64,000 nucleotides of DNA from Alloascoidea africana (taxonomy: Eukaryota; Ascomycota; Alloascoideomycetes; Alloascoideales; Alloascoideaceae), in contig JAKTTT010000019.1 in assembly GCA_030581615.1 (NCBI GenBank), positions 296,872 to 360,871 on the forward strand, given 5' to 3'. This document shows positions 35,123 through 46,630 of this stretch, piece after piece. Numbering within the stretch: the first letter of the stretch is position 1; every line of letters starts with the position of its first letter. The notes under the pieces are model-generated. The model saw only the letters and a program-made list of their open reading frames with translations. It was not told the DNA's origin and searched no databases. Position numbers and translations under genes: made by a program.

Positions 35123-38100
35123 TCACCTCAAAGATTGAATAAAATTATCCAGGTTGTACTCTTCTTCATACTGAGACTCTTCCCAGAGTTCACCCAACTC
35201 GGCAACCGCACTTCCAGCTTTGCCTCCGAGACCAGTACTATCGACCTCGTCTTCATTTGCAGATCTCTTTTTATTCTTCTCTTCCTCTGCTACGGCGGCA
35301 GCGCTCTCCATTTCTGAAGCATCAAATAGATCGAGCAATTGGTTAGAATCCATGTTCGCCAATCCAGACCCTGTGTTCTGTTGGTTCACAATAGCACTAG
35401 CAACATCCATTTTGAACTTCTGTAAACCCATAATTTTCTCTTCTAACGTGTTCTTGGTAATGAGTCTGTAAACATTGACAACCTTCTTTTGACCAATACG
35501 ATGTGCTCGATCCATAGCCTGTAAATCCATCATTGGATTCCAATCATGCTCGACAAAAATGACCGTGTCAGCGCCTGTCAAGTTCAATCCCAAACCTCCG
35601 ACTTTCGTAGTCAATAGTAAGACGTCAATAGAGGGATCTCCGTTAAATTTCAGCACAATGTCTTGTCTTTTTCCGGCCTCAGTATTTCCGTCCATCCGCA
35701 GATATGTAACGCTGGGCATAAACTTCTTGAACAATTCGTTTTCTACGATGTCCAGCATCTCCTTCAATTGACAGAATATTAGTGCCCTGTGTTGACTGAT
35801 TACTTCATCTGCTGCCAATAGCTGCTGGCTTTGGCTGCGACTCTGTTTTGATCCTTCACCGCGCGTGTTGAGCGCAGCATCAGCAGTGCCGATACCACAA
35901 TCCAATAACAGCGTTCTCAACGATTGTAATTTGGGAGCATTTGAAATATCGCTAAGGGTCTTGTTCTGAAATCTCAAACGTTGGGAAATGATTGGAAACA
36001 TTGGATGTGTCGGCTTGATAACCAACGAGGGATGGTTGCACAATTTCCGCATATAATGCAAAACCTGGAAAATATGCTGCTTTGACGACTTTTCTCCAGA
36101 GGCCAAATCAGCAGACACCACACTCTTTTGCTTCTTGATGAAATCTTCATACAACATTCTTTGAATTTCGCTCAGTTCACAATAATAATCTTGTATGATC
36201 TTAGGAGGCAAATCTGCCAAAACATCCTCTTTCAACCGTCGTAGCATAAAAGGTAGGACTTGCTTGTGTAATGCTTCAAGTGCAATAGCACCTGCCTCCT
36301 GTTCTTTAGATGAAGTTTTGCTGTTGCGGCTGGCTGCTATTGGTTTTGCAAACTTCTCTTGGAAAACTTTTTCGTTTCCTAAAAAGCCAGGCATCAAAAA
36401 GTCAAATAAAGACCACAACTCCAGGACATTATTCTGAATAGGTGTCCCGGATAATATCAATCGATGCTCTGCTCTTATCCGCTTGACAGATTTTGTCAAC
36501 TTTGAATGTGCATTTCGAATAATGTGTCCTTCATCTAAGACACAGTAGTTGTAATCTTGTGCAGTGACAACCTCAACATCGTTTCTTGCAATGTCGTATG
36601 AAGTCACTACAACATCGTATTGGTTGAAAATACCACGCAGTCTGACTCGCGAACTTGCATTGCCAACATAACCTAGTACCTTGAGGAATGGGGCATATTG
36701 CTTCAGCTCCTGGACCCAGTGACCAGTTAACGAAGGTGGACAGATGACCAAACTCGGCAGTCTTCTCGATTCTGGGGAATGCGTTTGTTCATGTTCCACT
36801 GCTCGTAAGTGATGGTCACTGGCCACTATACAAATTGTTTGAAGCGTCTTGCCCAGTCCCATATCATCGCAAAGAATGCCATGTAGATGATATTTGTTAA
36901 GAAATGCAAGCCAATTTACACCATCTTGCTGATATTTCCTCAAATCAGCCTTTATCGCCACTGGTAATTCAAAGGTTTTCACTTTTGATTGATCCATCAT
37001 CTGAGAAATAAACTCTCTTTCACGGTCCCTACCTTCCAGGAGTTTGGGAGGTAAATCTTCTGGGTCAGGTATGCCAGATTCCAGAGGAACCAGCTTGATA
37101 ATAGAAGCAAAGGTAGTAGTCGCGAGAACTCGTATATTATTGTCCGTATCACTCATTCGCCCCAAAACTGGGACTATTAAAAAAACAACATAGGGCAAAA
37201 TATCAGAGCCCATTGCTACTGTCAAGTGATAAATACACTCGATCGCACCTTGTCTGTGAATCAAGTCAGCAGCATTGGAAACCATTGGTAAAACCTCGTT
37301 GACAAATGCTGCAATTGCCTTGGATTTCATCACACTGCAAATAGTGGCAGAACATTTAGCAGCGGCATATCGGATGACTGAATACTTGGAAGTAAGTCCT
37401 TTATGAATTTTTGAAATTTTTTCAAGGACAAGCTGGGACAACGATTGATCAATTGTGGGTAGTAAGCTTCGTGTAATGCCCAAGGCGTCAATAACCTGTT
37501 GAGCTAGTTTCGAATCCGCGTTGACAACACTGTCTGGTAGTTCATTGTCCAACAGGTCCAGTTGTTTCATCATAAGCTCTTTCAACTTGGGAACCTTTTC
37601 GAAAAGTTCTGAACCAAACATAGTAGCCAAGTGCGAGAGAGCAAGCTTTCCACCCAGTCGTTTGATTCTTGCTTCTCTCATTTCCTTTTCATGTTTCACA
37701 ATATCGACGGGATCTGTCATTGCTTCATCTTTCCGTAGCGACAGTATGATGTCTCTGAAATCCTGATTTGGATGGAACTCTGGAACTTCGCTTGTGTCAC
37801 AACACAGGATAGCACAAAGGTTCTTGACCATCTTTTCGGCAATGCCACTTCTCTTTGATTCCGTCAAGATATTGATAAGGTTGGCAACCGATTTTGCACT
37901 ACGCTCCTGTAACTGTGGATGAGACTCTTCTTTGACACTATCCATCAAACTCCTGATTATCGGGTTGAGTTTTTTAGGCAAGCCTTTGCCACTTCTTGCA
38001 GCAAGTTCAACGTAAGCAGCGGCCAAAGCACTCATTATCGACACGTTTGTACCACTTTGTGCATTCTCAAACTCGCCACAGGTGCTGATAACCCTAAACC

Positions 38101-41100
38101 TGGCATCTTCCAGAGTTTTAGAAAGTGAAAGAGAATAAGTTGTGGAAAGCGATTTTTGTAACTTTGTGAAAATATCGCCTGCTACACTTCGAGCATGCTC
38201 AACTCCAAATGCAGTAGGACCAGAATCTGTTTCCCCTTGTATAACAACAGGCAATTGAGGTATCCGAGATCTAGAGATTTTGCCAGCCTCAACAAAGATG
38301 CTAAGAAGTGCTTGACATTGGGTTCTCGTGGCTTTCAAAAACGGCAACAGTTCTCGGTAGACAGGAACGCTGCTGCTTCCATTTGATGTGAGAATACCAA
38401 TAATTAGAGTACAGAATTTGTTGTTGAATGTATGTTTTTCGGGTGGCGAAGGCGTGCTCAAAGCTTTTGAATACTCTTCCAGAATCAGTGCTGCTACTAA
38501 CCTGCTCGTAGAAAACTGTCCAGTCAAGTATTGTTCCAAACTTGAAGATATATCATTGATGAATTTGTCATCTGTTGGATCATCTCCACAAGTCCAGAGT
38601 GCCAACACTCTGCCCATAGCAGACGCTCCAGCAACTTTAGTCCGTAACATAACTTCATACCCAACCAGGGTAACATCTCCCATAAACATTGGTCCATCAA
38701 TGTTTATTCTATCATTCTCGCTGATTCCCAATCCTAGAGGTGATACTTCAGTCTTCCTTTTCCGTTTTTTGCTGGTATCTATGTCCATTAAATCTGAATC
38801 TGAACTAGTGCACAGAGCAGTGGAGTTGTACAATTGTCCAGATGGTCTAATAAATAAAGAAGTGTCCATTCGGTAAGAATTTCGAGCCTGGCCAAGTGGG
38901 GTCATCAGTAGTGTCAGTAGAGGGAAGATATGGGGTTTGAATAATGAAGGTAGAGGTCCATATCTATCAGGATCCGATATTATTTCATCCAATAGTTTGT
39001 TGAAAAGTTGTAGAGAAAGATCCAAAACTTGCTCATTCTGCTCTACCAGAAGATTCTGAAAAACAAGTCTTAATATCTTCCCGTCCACCCAACCTTTAAA
39101 ATCACCTCTTTCACTCTCGCCTGTTGTTGCGGCGAAATTGGAATCGATTGAAAGAAACGAGATCAGCACTCGTAAAACAGCTTTTCGAACATTAATTATT
39201 GAATGTCTCATGAAGGGATATAGCCTGGGCACAAGCATTCCCGAACTCTTTGACGCATCATTTTCCGCATTTTTTCTCATAATAGCCAAAACTTGATGAT
39301 GGGCGCACAACTTCCCCAACAAATCCATAATATTGCCTATGCTTGCGTTCAGATCATCCTTCAAATCGGTCAGACAGTTCCATATAACATTAATTATTTC
39401 TTCAATCGAGTCTTTTTTCAGATTCACGAATTCCTCAGCAATCGGGATTAAAGTTGCTGCGCTCATCGCCTGGACATCGTCATCGATCTCATTCAGCCCG
39501 TGCATTACCATTTCAACCACTCCATCTAGCAGTTGTGAATTACTGAAAAGAATGTCTGTTCGAACGCTGACAAAGTACCGTAGACCGAGCATTCCAGCAT
39601 GGCACGCTTCCCAGCATTTGAACTCTTGCTCCAGATCTTTTTGCATCACCAAGTGATATAGAACTTGGAATACATCGAAGCAAATGGGTTCGGGGATATA
39701 CAACAACAATGCGCCCAATGCCTGTGTTGCACTCTCTCTTACTGGGGCAATGACTTGATCCGAGACATAATCGCCAAACCTGTCGAGTGCTAGCAGCGAA
39801 CATATCCGGCATGCCAGATCTTCGAGATGAGCTTTGCTACGTCTATCATTCTCGGCCTTTGACTTGCCTTTTACTCGTCCAACCTCTGATCCATGAACGC
39901 GAATCACTTCACGGAGGCCTAGTGCAGCCCCATGACGGGTTTCCCACTTTTCGCTGAATAGATCGGCCAGTAGTAGTTCGAATATGCCTTGGAACGGCCA
40001 TATCAAACCTGCCACACTGGAGTTCATTGATATGAGTGCAGGTATTTCTGGCGCCTTGTGTTCAATCACCATTCGGTCACTTTGGGACTGTGGGGTTATT
40101 GTAATATTGCTACTGTTTGCGCCATTGTTTTTCGATTCTATTTGGTGCGTGCCAAAGTCATTCCCTTGTAGCTGAGATTCTGACTTTAACCTTCTCGATA
40201 CTGAGCTTTGCATAAGGTCGACTGGCTCATTATGCTTTTGATGTTTGTTGGCCTTGGCTTTTCTCCTTGCCATTGCTCTAAGCCTAGCACTTGTTTGAGG
40301 CTTTGACTCTGCTTTTGGTAGCACTGGTGTTGATTGTCCATTTGAAACAGGGGAGGAGGATGATCGCGATTGTTGGATAGATTGCTCTTCTAGCGGGCTA
40401 CTATTTCCAGGCTCAAACGAAGCATTTGAGCCTAACCCTAGTTTTGCGTTAATGTTTGGTTTTTGTCGTTTAAGATCCTCTCGTTGGGGATCATTCTTGT
40501 CTAATCCGTCGTATTCGTTGCCCCCACTTGCAACCAGTTTTGTTCCTTCTTTTAGGATTTTATTTATTGAGAAAGAAGAAAATGACATGAGAGGTTCTGC
40601 GTCAGGTTTTAAAAGCGGGTCCAATGTCAAATTTGCATCGTCCTCCTGTTTAATGTTCAGTTTTGTGATTGGGATTTGAGTATCAACGTCTTCCATTTTG
40701 ACTATTCCGTTGCCATTACCATTGCCATTACTGGTGTTGTTTTCTGATTTAACATTTGCTTCGTTATTTTCTGGGTCTAATGACGCGTATTCTGTTTCAT
40801 ATTCAGGTTTTATTTTGTCGCTGTCCTGTGTATCGACATCTTCCAACTCGTTTGGGTCCCATTTCCCGGCGTGGGACACTATTCCTCCAATTGCACGTGC
40901 AGCAGCTATTCTTGTTTCCCATTTTGTCGATTTTAAATAGGGATAAACGCGACTGAGTAAATTTAGGATTTCACCTGGATGACCTTTAGCGAGATCAGCA
41001 AGTTGATCGGCTGCTGTTGAGCGAATAAATGATGTTGAGCCGGTATCAATGAGACTGCCAAAATATAAAAAAAAGTTAATGGATTAGTTTATTGATAAAT

Positions 41101-41296
41101 ACTTTCCAATTAGCGATGGATGATGGATGGTTGGCGCTGTTTCCAAGTCATCGAGTTTGGCGGTAGTATACAAACACTGAGACACATACACGACTAATCT
41201 TTCAAGCCTGTTGTGGCACCAAGAAGAACGATTGTTAGCAATTAGTCGCCGCTCAATATGAGCCAACAGATCCGTGACCAATACATACCTCGACAT
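35123..41296 (-). CDS. MOT1: TBP-displacing Swi2/Snf2 ATPase Mot1 (BTAF1), three exons
   Basis: Exons on the minus strand: 41296-41289 (8 nt), 41207-41190 (18 nt) and 41054-35123, giving 1985 residues. Introns are 81 nt (GTATGT...TGCTAAC...CAG) and 135 nt (GTATGT...CATTAAC...CAG). Joined, the N-terminus reads MSRLERLVVLIDTGSTSF, the normal Mot1 start, followed by LADLAKGHPGEILNLLSRVY and KWETRIAAARAIGGIV. The protein has HEAT repeats over the first ~1250 residues, then a Snf2 ATPase with DDMGLGKT (about 1400), DEGHIIRN (about 1510), LSGTPIQNN and the C-lobe DRAHRIGQ. Mot1 uses ATP to remove TBP from DNA, repressing TATA promoters and redistributing TBP. Length matches the family (about 1870-1950). 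Confidence 0.96.
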
Positions 41297-42480
41297 TTGT
41301 TTCGGGCAGGGGACGGAGCGTCAAGGGTGTTGCGACTGGGAGTATGCGATTCCGTTTGGAGAAACTAGAGAGCGTTGGAGAGGCCTTGCCATTACCGAGT
41401 GTGGCCAAAAGGAAATTTGCTTCTTTTAAATATCCCCAAACAGCCTCCTCAAGGCTTTTCTTTCTTCTGATGCGGTCACGTGGCGCTGTTGTATTTTGGG
41501 GAACGGGCGTAGATACGAGCACGCATGGAGAGCTGGCCTCGCTGGCGAGCAAGCCTTCCGGAGCCGGTTCACGGCGGACAGTGCGCTTTCTGTTGAAGTT
41601 TTGGGCCAGGGAGGCGCCGTGGTGTAGAAGAGCGTGCTGGCGAGTGCGGTAGACGAAGCTGGCGTCCGGGATAGGCTTGGTGCTTTGTTGCGATTCTCAG
41701 CGCTGTGCTGGTGCAATCGAGAATTTCTTGAACCCAAGGACACTTTGTATTGAGTGGTTTTGTATGGGGATTGCCCTGAAAGATGTAGCAATACAGTTCT
41801 AGAAGACATTCTCCAGATTGGTATGGGGCAGACAACTACTGCTTTTGCTGGCTTCAGCTGAGATATGGAAACCAAACATATCGCTTTAGTTTGAGATGCC
41901 ATCAGAGTTTCAATTGGCCTCAGACCTTTGGGCACTTTGAATGTATTGTTCTGTGTGGGCTGGGCTGGAAAAGGGTGCTACCAAAAGCACATCAGAAATG
42001 GCTCGAGAGACAACATACACTGAACATTGAAAGTTGAGTTAAGTTTGCAAAGATATAAATTGACGAACATAGTTTCTCTAGCCAGTAGTCAATTTTTCTC
42101 TTGAAAATGACGAGACATGGTCGAAGACGAGCAGTCTGTAGTTCCGTATGGTTTGAACAGTTCATAACATGTATAAAATGAGAATGTTATGCTGACAAGT
42201 TTTGTAAAATGCAGAAGGTTGCAAACAACCTCGAAACATGAATGGGCCTGGTGTGAGTGTAACTTTTATATTATAGTCTTACTGTCTAAAAGGCATATTC
42301 GTGAAAAGAAGATCTAAGCCTCAATGGAATTTGGATACCCTGAGCTCAAAGGATTTTTTATCAGCATTTTGATTATTATATGGACGTCTCGAGGTCCCAC
42401 CATTTGAAAGGAGAGTCATGATGACGTCAAACGCTTAGAAACTGGACATTATAACGTCCACCTTGTGTCCACCTTGTGAT
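41297..42480. other. MOT1 upstream region with unassigned open frames
   Basis: The first 640 bp are less AT-rich, so open frames appear on both strands (for example minus 41902-41426, which starts MASQTK and ends RRLFGDI). None shows a recognisable domain, and they overlap the MOT1 promoter. The remainder to 42480 is AT-rich with no visible gene. Confidence 0.35.
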
Positions 42481-42484
42481 CAAG

Positions 42485-42545
42485 TGCACGTCTCAGTTGG
42501 TTAGAGCTCTAGTTTGAAATGCTTGTTCTATTAAACTCTTACGCG
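42485..42545 (+). promoter_or_regulatory. Possible Pol III A-box/B-box leader
   Basis: CTCAGTTGGTTAGAGC at 42492-42507 is identical in form to a tRNA D-arm (A box). About 30 bp further, GTTCTATTAAAC is a weak B-box match. The sequence between does not fold as a tRNA, so it is not a tRNA gene. This arrangement in front of a structured RNA resembles the transcribed leader of yeast RNase P RNA genes. Confidence 0.4.
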
Positions 42546-42592
42546 GTATAATTATTACAGGAGGAGGGTGTCAAGTGAAAAGCCAAACAGAC

Positions 42593-42948
42593 AGGTGTGG
42601 AATGAAGGATGTGTACTTCACCAGACGGCGATCCAGCGCTGGAGCCGGGGGCATGTAGCGAAGCATGAAGCCCTGGGCCAGAGCCAGACGGCGAGGGCAC
42701 TGTCCGGGGTCCGCGGAAAAACGCAACGGCCCCGGGGAAGCTCTTCGCCCCGCAAAAGGTCCGTTACGGAGGGCGTGTTCAGGGTGTCCAGGACGCAGCG
42801 AAGCGCCAGGGCCGAAGTGAAGCCCCAGGCCGAACCCCCAGGGCGAGCACACGCAGCGCAAGGGGAGTTGCCCCAATGGGATGGCGGGGGAGGGGAGCAG
42901 CCTCTTTCCTTCTTCTGCCTCCGGGAATGCGATGTGCCTACACCTTTT
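42593..42948 (+). ncRNA. Candidate Pol III structured RNA (about 355 nt), class unknown
   Basis: A GC-rich block in AT-rich surroundings. Its ends can pair: AGGTGTGG at 42593-42600 with CC-T-ACACCT at 42937-42945, and next to them GAAGG with CCTTC. TTTT, a Pol III terminator, lies immediately at the 3' side (42945-42948). Internal stems include CCGGGG/CCCCGG (42704-42735, inner CCG/CGG) and TCCG-TTA-CGGA at 42762-42772. Size, closing stem, terminator and upstream A-box are those expected of RNase P or MRP RNA; SRP RNA is a further option. I could not find the conserved CR-I/CR-V or SRP helix-8 sequences with confidence. A 144-codon frame covers the block but looks like a by-product of base composition. 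Confidence 0.42.
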
Positions 42949-43670
42949 GAAAGTTTGAGAGCAATAATAATGGGGGGACGGCTAAAAAACCAAATGGTAT
43001 AAGGGAGCCAGAGGTGTAACAAGTTGTTCTATTTAATAGCTGGGCATAGGTACAAATATCAAGCTTTGGGGTCTTGTGCTCTTAGGCAATTTCTGTCTTT
43101 AGACACTTGAAAATTGTGTAGGTATCGAAATAGTAAAGATATTTTGTAGATCGGAGAACGTTTGAAAGCAAGCTGGATTTCATTGAAGAGAAAAAAATCG
43201 AGCTTTCTTTTCACAGGAAAGTAACAGAAACTCCAAGATGTCTAATGCGTTTTGGCACACACCTTGTGATTGCAGTACAATTGAAGTAGGCCTATAAAAA
43301 ATCCTGGGAACTTTAGATAAGAGAAAGGCTACATACATTATAACGACATATTTTTTTTTGATCGCACTATATACTCTTGCCTACATTCAGAATTTAAATT
43401 TTGCCAGGAGTATCGGTTCTGCAAAATTTCAAGCTTGAGCTTTTCATACACGTCTCAGACTTGTTAAACCCTACAGTTGGAGCTAACAGCGCTAAATGGG
43501 AAGAAAAAAGAAAATGATCACCACTTTTTACTGCATGCACTGTTAAATGAAAACAATCGAGGAAACTGGACTGGTTCAGTATATAAATAATACCAAATCC
43601 TCCATCGTTTTCTTCTCTCAGTTGATATTCAACCCAATCCTTCCAGCTTAATTTTAATCCTAATCTCATA
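42949..43670. other. Spacer and promoter of the transporter gene
   Basis: AT-rich, about 0.7 kb. A TATATAAATAA run at about 43579-43590 lies roughly 85 bp before the 43671 start codon and is a plausible TATA element. Nothing else was seen. Confidence 0.45.
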
Positions 43671-44462
43671 ATGTCGAACATTGACCTTGAAAGACAATCA
43701 ATATCTGCTGTCAAGACAAACACCAGTTTGGAAAGTCAGGTTGCATCATCAATAAAGACTTCTGGCCCCAAAAACGAGTTTATCCATATTGCAGGCGAAA
43801 AGTTTTACAAAGAGCAGTTGGTCGAAGCGCTAGGGGTTCAGAACGGTTCTCAAAGACAATTTGCAGATTCGGTTCCTCTAGGTCTTTTTGCCAACTCGAT
43901 TTCAATTTTCACTCTTTGCTTGGTGAATTTAAACGTTGCTGATGTGCATACCCCAAACATTATCGCTGGCTTGTGTTTTTTCCATTCAGGATTAATCATG
44001 TTTGCAAGTGCAATGTGGCAATATGTTACCAATAGCGTTTACGGAGCCACTGTCCTTGGTACTTTCTCTGGTTTTTGGTTATCCTACGGTGTTATTCTGA
44101 CACCAGCGTTTGGCGTTTACGATGCCTATAAATCTCACGATGAGTACGAAAATGCGCTTGGCTTCTATTTGCTTGCCTGGACTTTGTTTTCATTCCTCGT
44201 TGTTCTGGTCACAATTAAAACAGATTGGCCATTCTTCTCGCTATTGGTTTCTGTGTTCGTTTACTTTTTGTTCCTCACCATCGGAACTTTTGGTGATAGC
44301 TCTGTATGCATCAAGATCTCTGCAGTCTTTGGCTTAATTGCTGGAATTTTGGGTTTCTACTCATCCTACGTGGGAGTTGCATCTCCTTCCAACACCTATC
44401 TTATTTTAAACCCCCCTCTAATGCCTCACAATAACCGAGCTTTTTTCTCTAAGAACCAATAA
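43671..44462 (+). CDS. Gpr1/Fun34/YaaH (AceTr) family membrane protein
   Basis: A 263-residue protein with a hydrophilic N-terminus (about 70 residues) and six hydrophobic segments. Family features are PLGLFANSISIF at the start of helix 1 and the downstream blocks GLCFFHSGLIMFASAMWQYV and GFWLSYGVILTPAFGVYDAY. Related proteins (Ato1-3, Yarrowia Gpr1) act in acetate uptake, acetate sensing or ammonium export at the plasma membrane. The usual NPAPLG signature is changed here: the residues before PLG are ADSV. This could mean altered substrate or a divergent paralogue. Overall membership is clear from the helix pattern; exact substrate is unknown. Confidence 0.85.
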   Translation: MSNIDLERQSISAVKTNTSLESQVASSIKTSGPKNEFIHIAGEKFYKEQLVEALGVQNGSQRQFADSVPLGLFANSISIFTLCLVNLNVADVHTPNIIAGLCFFHSGLIMFASAMWQYVTNSVYGATVLGTFSGFWLSYGVILTPAFGVYDAYKSHDEYENALGFYLLAWTLFSFLVVLVTIKTDWPFFSLLVSVFVYFLFLTIGTFGDSSVCIKISAVFGLIAGILGFYSSYVGVASPSNTYLILNPPLMPHNNRAFFSKNQ

Positions 44463-44806
44463 GATGAGCAATCAGTTGTGGATTCTTGATGATTCATTTT
44501 TTTCTGAAGTAGTTAGAAGATTTGCCTTTTCAATTTCAATGTGGACGCTGCCTTTCCTGTATACTGCCTCATTGGTAAATTTATGCGTGTTTTCTGTTCT
44601 AGTCTTAGCACATGTTCTCATGACAAAAAAAACAAAAAACAATCCTATTCTTAAAAGAAAACGTATTAGATCCATAAATCCTACTGTTCTACAATTGAGG
44701 AACTAAATCAAAAGGAAGTCCATTTTATTTAAAAAAACTAGGTATGAACTGAAATAAAGCACAAGCCAAATCTAATAAATACCGAGCAAAAAAAAAAAAA
44801 AGAAGC
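44463..44806. other. Convergent 3' region with a small hydrophobic open frame
   Basis: An 80-codon frame starts one base after the transporter stop (44464-44706) and contains a hydrophobic stretch and a Lys/Arg-rich end. It most likely reflects T-rich 3' sequence rather than a gene. The A-run at 44790-44802 lies just downstream of the ARB1 stop. Confidence 0.35.
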
Positions 44807-46630
44807 TTAGAGAACAATATTCTTCGCCAACTTGGCTTTGTATTGAGCAATTGAGCCATCCCATCTGGTTGCTGTTTTGTGTTCACAAACAAAAATGTCC
44901 TTTGCAATCTTGTCTAGTAGACGGAAATCGTGGGAAACGACCACGACACCACCGGGAAATTCGTTGATAGCATCTGCCAGTGAGTCAATAGTCGGGATAT
45001 CTAAACCGTTGGTAGGTTCGTCCAACAAAAGAACATTAGGTGATTCCAATGCCAACAAAGCAAACACGACTCTAGAACGCTGGCCCTCGGATAAAGTTGC
45101 CATTTGAGCAGTCTGTCCATCACCAGTCAAACCGTATCGGCCCAATTGCTGACGCCAGTACTGGTAATCCTGAGAGATGTTGGAAAACTTGTCACGGACA
45201 AACTCGAGTGGCGACTTTGTTAGATCAAGCTGGTCTTGAGAGTGCTGGGAGTAAACACCAATCTTGAGATGTGTATGCCTCGAAATTCTACCTGTTCTTG
45301 GTTGAAGCTCACCAGTCATGATCTTCAAGAGAGTGGATTTACCAACACCATTGGGGCCAACAAGCGCGAGTCTGGAATCCATATCAACACCAAAGTTCAA
45401 GTCCTTGTACAAGTCATCCTCGGGATTGCCACTGTAAGAAAATGAAATCTCGTCAAAGGAAAGAACTGGAGGTGGGAGTTTTTCCACATCTGGGAATCTG
45501 AAGGAGAACACCTTATCAGGAACAACTTTCTCAATCAATCCATCTGCCTCCATCTTATCGAGAATCTTTTGTCTGGATTTCGCCTGTCGAACCAAGTTCG
45601 CATAGGTACCTGCACTTGCAATGAATTTCTTGATATGTGCAATTTCATCCTGTTGCTTTTGGTAAGACTTCATCTGGTTGGTTTCCAATTCTGTTCTTGT
45701 TTTGACATATGAGTCGTAGTTACCACCATAAGCAGTCATTTTTTTCAGCCTCATGTCAAGCATATTAGTGCAGACACCATTCAAAAAATCTTGAGAATGA
45801 GATACAAGAACCAACGTTCTATCGAATCGTTTCAAGTATTCTTCCAACCAGACACATGCCTCCAAATCCAAATGAGCAGTTGGATCGTCCAACAGCAATA
45901 GAGTGGGCTTAACGAACAATGCCTTTGCAAGAGCAACTCGCATTTTCCATCCACCAGACATGTCTTTTGTCTTCTTCTTGATGGTAACAGAATTGAAACC
46001 CAGACCAGTTAGAATAATAGCAGCTCTAGACTCAAAGGTTGAAGGATCCAGATCATCAATACGGTCATAAATGTCTTCCAGTATCGGTGATTCGGGACCA
46101 TCTTTGACAATAATTTCTTCCACTAAATCTTCTAGTCTCTTCAGTTCATGTTCTGCCTCCCTGACAACGTACTGCAAAGCGCTGTACTCGGAGGGCTCAG
46201 CAGGCTCGTTCAGTAGATAGATATCAATCTGTTCAGGGACTGGATATTCACGTTCTGCCAAAGCCTTGAGGAAAGTCGATTTGCCACATCCGTTTTCGCC
46301 CAGTAGACCGTACCTTCGTCCATAATTGAGCTCCAATGTAGAATCCTGAATGAGGACTTTGCCATGGAATAGCAATGATAGTGATGACAGCTTGACATCA
46401 CGAGAAGTTTCCAAGCTGTCTAAAACACCGGTTGTGACTCGATCACTAAGTCCGTGCTTATCTTTTTGTAGCTTGAGCTGTTGGATCTCTGCAGCCGTTG
46501 CATTGATTTCGGCTGGTGTTGGCGACTGCGCTCTTGATCCGTTTTTAGAGCTTGCCTTAGAGCCCTTTGAGCCTTTGGCTTCCTTCTTTGCGAGCCTCTT
46601 GGCTTTAGATGCGGATATTTTCGAAGACAT
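44807..46630 (-). CDS. ARB1: ABCF ATPase Arb1, ribosome biogenesis factor
   Basis: A 607-residue soluble twin-ABC protein. It has a Lys/Ser-rich N-terminal tail, then Walker A GENGCGKST (111-119), signature SGGWKMRVALAKA and Walker B LLLLDDPTAHLDLEA. The second cassette has GPNGVGKST (about 425), LSEGQRSRVVFALLAL and LLLDEPTNGLDIPT. The Asp-Asp in the first Walker B is characteristic of Arb1 itself, not a defect. Yeast Arb1 shuttles between nucleus and cytoplasm and is needed for 40S and 60S maturation. I chose the ATG at 46630 (MSSKISASKAKRLAKKEAK); the frame continues 13 codons upstream into untranslated-looking sequence. Confidence 0.95.
   Translation of the reverse strand: MSSKISASKAKRLAKKEAKGSKGSKASSKNGSRAQSPTPAEINATAAEIQQLKLQKDKHGLSDRVTTGVLDSLETSRDVKLSSLSLLFHGKVLIQDSTLELNYGRRYGLLGENGCGKSTFLKALAEREYPVPEQIDIYLLNEPAEPSEYSALQYVVREAEHELKRLEDLVEEIIVKDGPESPILEDIYDRIDDLDPSTFESRAAIILTGLGFNSVTIKKKTKDMSGGWKMRVALAKALFVKPTLLLLDDPTAHLDLEACVWLEEYLKRFDRTLVLVSHSQDFLNGVCTNMLDMRLKKMTAYGGNYDSYVKTRTELETNQMKSYQKQQDEIAHIKKFIASAGTYANLVRQAKSRQKILDKMEADGLIEKVVPDKVFSFRFPDVEKLPPPVLSFDEISFSYSGNPEDDLYKDLNFGVDMDSRLALVGPNGVGKSTLLKIMTGELQPRTGRISRHTHLKIGVYSQHSQDQLDLTKSPLEFVRDKFSNISQDYQYWRQQLGRYGLTGDGQTAQMATLSEGQRSRVVFALLALESPNVLLLDEPTNGLDIPTIDSLADAINEFPGGVVVVSHDFRLLDKIAKDIFVCEHKTATRWDGSIAQYKAKLAKNIVL

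Noticed and set aside
41426-41902. Minus-strand frame starting MASQTK upstream of MOT1
   Set aside because: No domain, competing frames on both strands, and it occupies the MOT1 promoter; kept only as an unassigned open frame.
42481-42560. tRNA gene suggested by the D-arm-like CTCAGTTGGTTAGAGC
   Set aside because: No matching acceptor, anticodon or T-arm stems; treated as a Pol III promoter element or tRNA relic.
42568-43002. 144-codon plus-strand frame across the GC-rich island
   Set aside because: Frames are open on both strands because of composition; residues are low-information (Arg, Gly, Pro) and RNA-like pairing explains the block better.
44464-44706. 80-codon hydrophobic frame one base after the transporter stop
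   Set aside because: T-rich 3' sequence commonly reads as hydrophobic residues; no family match.
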